Source of the DNA: Pseudomonadota bacterium
Lineage (GTDB): Bacteria; Pseudomonadota; Alphaproteobacteria; Rhizobiales; Xanthobacteraceae
NCBI GenBank assembly: GCA_021779635.1
Contig: JAJYAH010000307.1
Coordinates: 1-7,840 of the forward strand
Length of the DNA: 7,840 bases
Direction of reading: 5' to 3'
Position 1 is the stretch's first letter, and the number at the start of each line of letters is the position of its first letter. A program made the translations under genes and the position numbers. Under the pieces are notes generated by a model. That model did not search any database and was not told where the DNA came from. It saw only the letters and a program-made list of their open reading frames with translations. Positions 5,329-7,840 of this stretch are shown here, in pieces.

Positions 5329-5762
5329 TGGCCGGGGACATTTGTGAAGGGCTTACCAAGGACGAGAGGCGCTTCGTGTTGCCTATCCTCGGCCAACGGA
5401 AATCGCCATGGTCGCGGGGAATCACGAGTTCTGGTCGAAGAAAATGAGTATGAAGCGGCTCAGCCGCAACAACGCGAGAAAAGCCCGTCAGCGGAACGCT
5501 TGGGCCAGACATTGCCACGCTGCACCGTGATCAAGTGGCGGAAAACGAGGAACAGGGAACAATCGACGACCGACTCGATTGCCATCAAAACGAGGCATCG
5601 CGTGCGGCGTCAGGTCTGGATCTTGGTTGTGTGCAAACGACGTAGGTCAGCGCGGCCGTTTCCGCCAATCATTGCAGTCGGCCGATGTCGGCTCGGATCG
5701 TCAATGACCGACCAAAGGAGGTATTGCGACGGGGTACTGCGGTTTTGTGCGCTTTCCGGTCT
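5329..5762. other. 434-base region without a firm gene, left flank of the IS1182 transposase
   Basis: Several short plus-strand frames overlap here. The most protein-like is an ATG at 5408 giving 40 residues (MVAGNHEFWSKKMSMKRLSR, then a basic tail) to a TGA at 5528-5530, with only a weak ribosome-binding site; I would not call it a gene. The rest looks like mixed remnants. The segment at about 5738-5762 (GGGGTACTGCGGTTTTGTGC and following) lies just past the transposase stop and is a natural place for the insertion-sequence end. I cannot find its inverted partner on the other side. Confidence 0.5.
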
Positions 5763-7163
5763 TCAGGCGGTGCGGATGGCTGCAATCAGGCTCGGTTTAC
5801 CGACGATGTTCATCACCCGTGTCAGGTTATAAGCGAGAACATGCAGCGCCATCTCGGCGGCGACATTCCGTAGGCGCTTCATCAGGAAGTGGGTCGCACC
5901 CATACGGGCCTTGATCGTGCCGAAGGGATGCTCGACTGTCTCACGTCGCGTCCGCATGGCGTCCGGATTGGAATCGAGCCGTCTCTGGACCTCCTCGACC
6001 ACATGCTCGTGCTCCCAGCGCGTGATCCGGCGCTCCTTGGACGGCGTACATTGGCTCTTGATCGCGCAGCCTTGGCATGCCGCCGTCGACCAGTAACGGC
6101 GCAGCGTCATTCCATGCTCGATGTTGGTGAAGTGATAGGGCAGCAGCTGACCGGATGGGCAGCGGTAGACATCCTCACCAGGCAGGTAAGCGAAGTCCTG
6201 TTTGCCGAACCGGCCCTCCGCCTTGGCGTTCGAGGTCATAGGCTTGGGCAAGGTGACTGCAACGCCAGCCTCTTCGCAGGCCAATATCTCCTCTCCGTCG
6301 AAGTAGCCACGATCGGCGACCGCATCGAGCTTGTCCACTTCGAGCACTTCTTTGGCTTGCTTCGACATCCTAGCAAGCTGTCCCCGGTCGTTGCCTACGT
6401 TTATGACCTCGTGCGTAACAATCAGATGGTGTTCAGTGTCCACCGCGACCTGGACATTGTAGCCGACGACACCCGATCCGCGTCCGCTGGTGGCCATCGA
6501 ACGGGCATCTGGATCGGTGAGCGATATCTGTTGATCTGGCGTGTTGCGCATCTGTGCATCAAGCACTTCCAGCCGGCTCATCTCCTGTTTCAACCGAGCG
6601 ATCTTTTCCTTGATCCTGGTCGTCTTGATATTGATCGCTTCCGATGGCTCCTGCCGATCGGCGCTATCGAGTTGACGCAGATATCGACCAACACTCTCCT
6701 CGATCTGCGCCATCCGCCTCGCCATCTTGGCATGCGTAAAGTTGCGGTCGCGGTTGTTCACCGCCTTGAACTTGCTGCCGTCGATGGCGACGCTTGGGGT
6801 CTGCAACAGGCCCATTTGCCGGCATAGTGCTACGAACTTCCCGCAAACCTTCCGGATCGCCGCGCCGTTATCCTTCCGGAAATCGGCGATCGTCTTGTGA
6901 TCGGGAGCCAGGCGCCCGATCAGCCACATTACCTCGACGTTGCGGCGCGCCTCACGCTCCAGGCGGCGACTGGATTGCACCCGATTAAGATAACCGTAGA
7001 TGTAAAGCTTCAGAAGGACTGCCGGATGATAGGAGCGCCGACCCGTCTCCTTGGCGATCACACGCTCAAACCCCATGCCATGCAGGTCGAGCGCCTCGAC
7101 GAACACATCGATCACGTGGACCGCGTTGTCCTCGCCTACCCAATCCTCCAGACATTCTGGCAA
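5763..7163 (-). CDS. IS1182-family transposase, nearly full length
   Basis: This DDE transposase catalyses cut-and-paste movement of its element. From the TTG at 7163 it has 466 residues. The N-terminal DUF772-like region includes PECLEDWVGEDNAVHVIDVF and YGYLNRVQSSRRLEREARRN. The catalytic triad is visible: Asp128 in VAIDGSKFKAV, Asp284 in AVADRGYF, and Glu411 in TVEHPFGTIKAR. Other family signatures are SLTDPDARSMATSGRGSGVVGYNVQ (216-240, in two parts) and a zinc-binding-like set of Cys335, Cys363, Cys366 and Cys372. No frameshift or internal stop is seen. The family N-terminus (ARHFVEGADRSQLTLL) continues upstream in frame to about 7214, but the only candidate initiators there are ATT (7212-7214) and CTG codons. 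TTG at 7163 would drop this conserved part. The protein may be made poorly or not at all. Confidence 0.9.
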   Translation of the reverse strand: MPECLEDWVGEDNAVHVIDVFVEALDLHGMGFERVIAKETGRRSYHPAVLLKLYIYGYLNRVQSSRRLEREARRNVEVMWLIGRLAPDHKTIADFRKDNGAAIRKVCGKFVALCRQMGLLQTPSVAIDGSKFKAVNNRDRNFTHAKMARRMAQIEESVGRYLRQLDSADRQEPSEAINIKTTRIKEKIARLKQEMSRLEVLDAQMRNTPDQQISLTDPDARSMATSGRGSGVVGYNVQVAVDTEHHLIVTHEVINVGNDRGQLARMSKQAKEVLEVDKLDAVADRGYFDGEEILACEEAGVAVTLPKPMTSNAKAEGRFGKQDFAYLPGEDVYRCPSGQLLPYHFTNIEHGMTLRRYWSTAACQGCAIKSQCTPSKERRITRWEHEHVVEEVQRRLDSNPDAMRTRRETVEHPFGTIKARMGATHFLMKRLRNVAAEMALHVLAYNLTRVMNIVGKPSLIAAIRTA

Positions 7164-7210
7164 GAGCGTCAGCTGGGATCTGTCCGCGCCTTCAACGAAG
7201 TGCCGCGCGG

Positions 7211-7244
7211 CAATCAGGATGGAAGTGGAGCGTCAATCAGGATG
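7211..7244 (-). repeat. 11-base perfect direct repeat at the transposase start
   Basis: CATCCTGATTG (minus-strand sense) occurs at 7234-7244 and again at 7211-7221, separated by 12 bases. The second copy holds the ATT that sits where the family's start methionine is expected, and a TGA overlapping it (TGATT). The first copy holds the in-frame stop (7233-7235) that closes the transposase frame upstream. The duplication may have arisen by slippage and may have disturbed the native start. Confidence 0.55.
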
Positions 7245-7267
7245 AGAGAGCTTTGCCGGGCTCGTGA

Positions 7268-7840
<573 letters not shown>

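Larger units (their letters stand above)
5738..7244 (-). mobile_element. IS1182-family insertion sequence, ends not defined
   Basis: The limits given are approximate: they include the transposase gene and the nearest flanking sequence likely to belong to it. I searched by eye for terminal inverted repeats and found no convincing pair, only a 7-base match (5755-5761 against 7287-7293). I saw no target-site duplication either. One end may be missing or altered, possibly through the neighbouring IS21-type insertion. Confidence 0.5.

Noticed and set aside
3325..5546. 12-base repeat GTGGCGGAAAAC at 3325-3336 and 5535-5546
   Set aside because: One or two 12-base matches are expected by chance in a window this size, and nothing around the two sites is similar.
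5889..6827. 312-codon plus-strand frame antisense to the transposase
   Set aside because: It is the mirror of conserved transposase codons and lacks any start signal or domain.

Overview
The window looks like GC-rich alphaproteobacterial chromosome, most likely Rhizobiales and close to Bradyrhizobium. The reasons are codon choice, the type of small hypothetical proteins present, and the IS1182- and IS21-type transposases. The organism is an inference; no rRNA or other taxonomic marker is present. The right half reads as an accessory region rich in gene remnants, and the left half as more ordinary gene content.

Left part (1-3407). A complete Leu/Ile/Val-type periplasmic substrate-binding protein lies on the minus strand (194-1420), with no permease or ATPase gene visible next to it. 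After a 349-base gap without a convincing gene comes a minus-strand class I SAM-dependent methyltransferase (1770-2501). It is divergent from a plus-strand nucleoside deaminase (2649-3407). The deaminase has intact zinc and catalytic residues but carries about 70 extra C-terminal residues of low-quality sequence.

Middle part (3526-4930). A compact minus-strand row of very small genes overlaps or nearly touches, and is probably one transcript. In order of transcription it encodes a ribbon-helix-helix (RHH) protein, a 62-residue charged helical protein, a two-helix membrane protein, a C-tail-anchored membrane protein and a 73-residue soluble protein. Between the second and third genes lies a 27-codon micro-ORF. 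Its 3' half is a near copy (20 of 23 bases) of the RHH gene's second-helix codons, which suggests the remnant of a second RHH gene. An interrupted palindrome lies just upstream of the RHH gene, in the divergent promoter region.

Right part (4931-7840). A short plus-strand gene seems truncated, and it is followed directly in another frame by the tail of a Gly/Ala-rich protein. About 430 bases without a firm gene come next, then an almost intact IS1182-family transposase (minus strand) that lacks a standard start codon at the expected N-terminus. A perfect 11-base direct repeat and a strong hairpin lie in the gap before the start of an IS21-family IstA transposase (plus strand), which runs off the window edge. 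The picture is of an insertion-sequence landing zone with decayed host genes. I see no CRISPR array, tRNA, rRNA or complete defence system. The item most worth following up is the overlapping small-gene cluster with its duplicated RHH segment.
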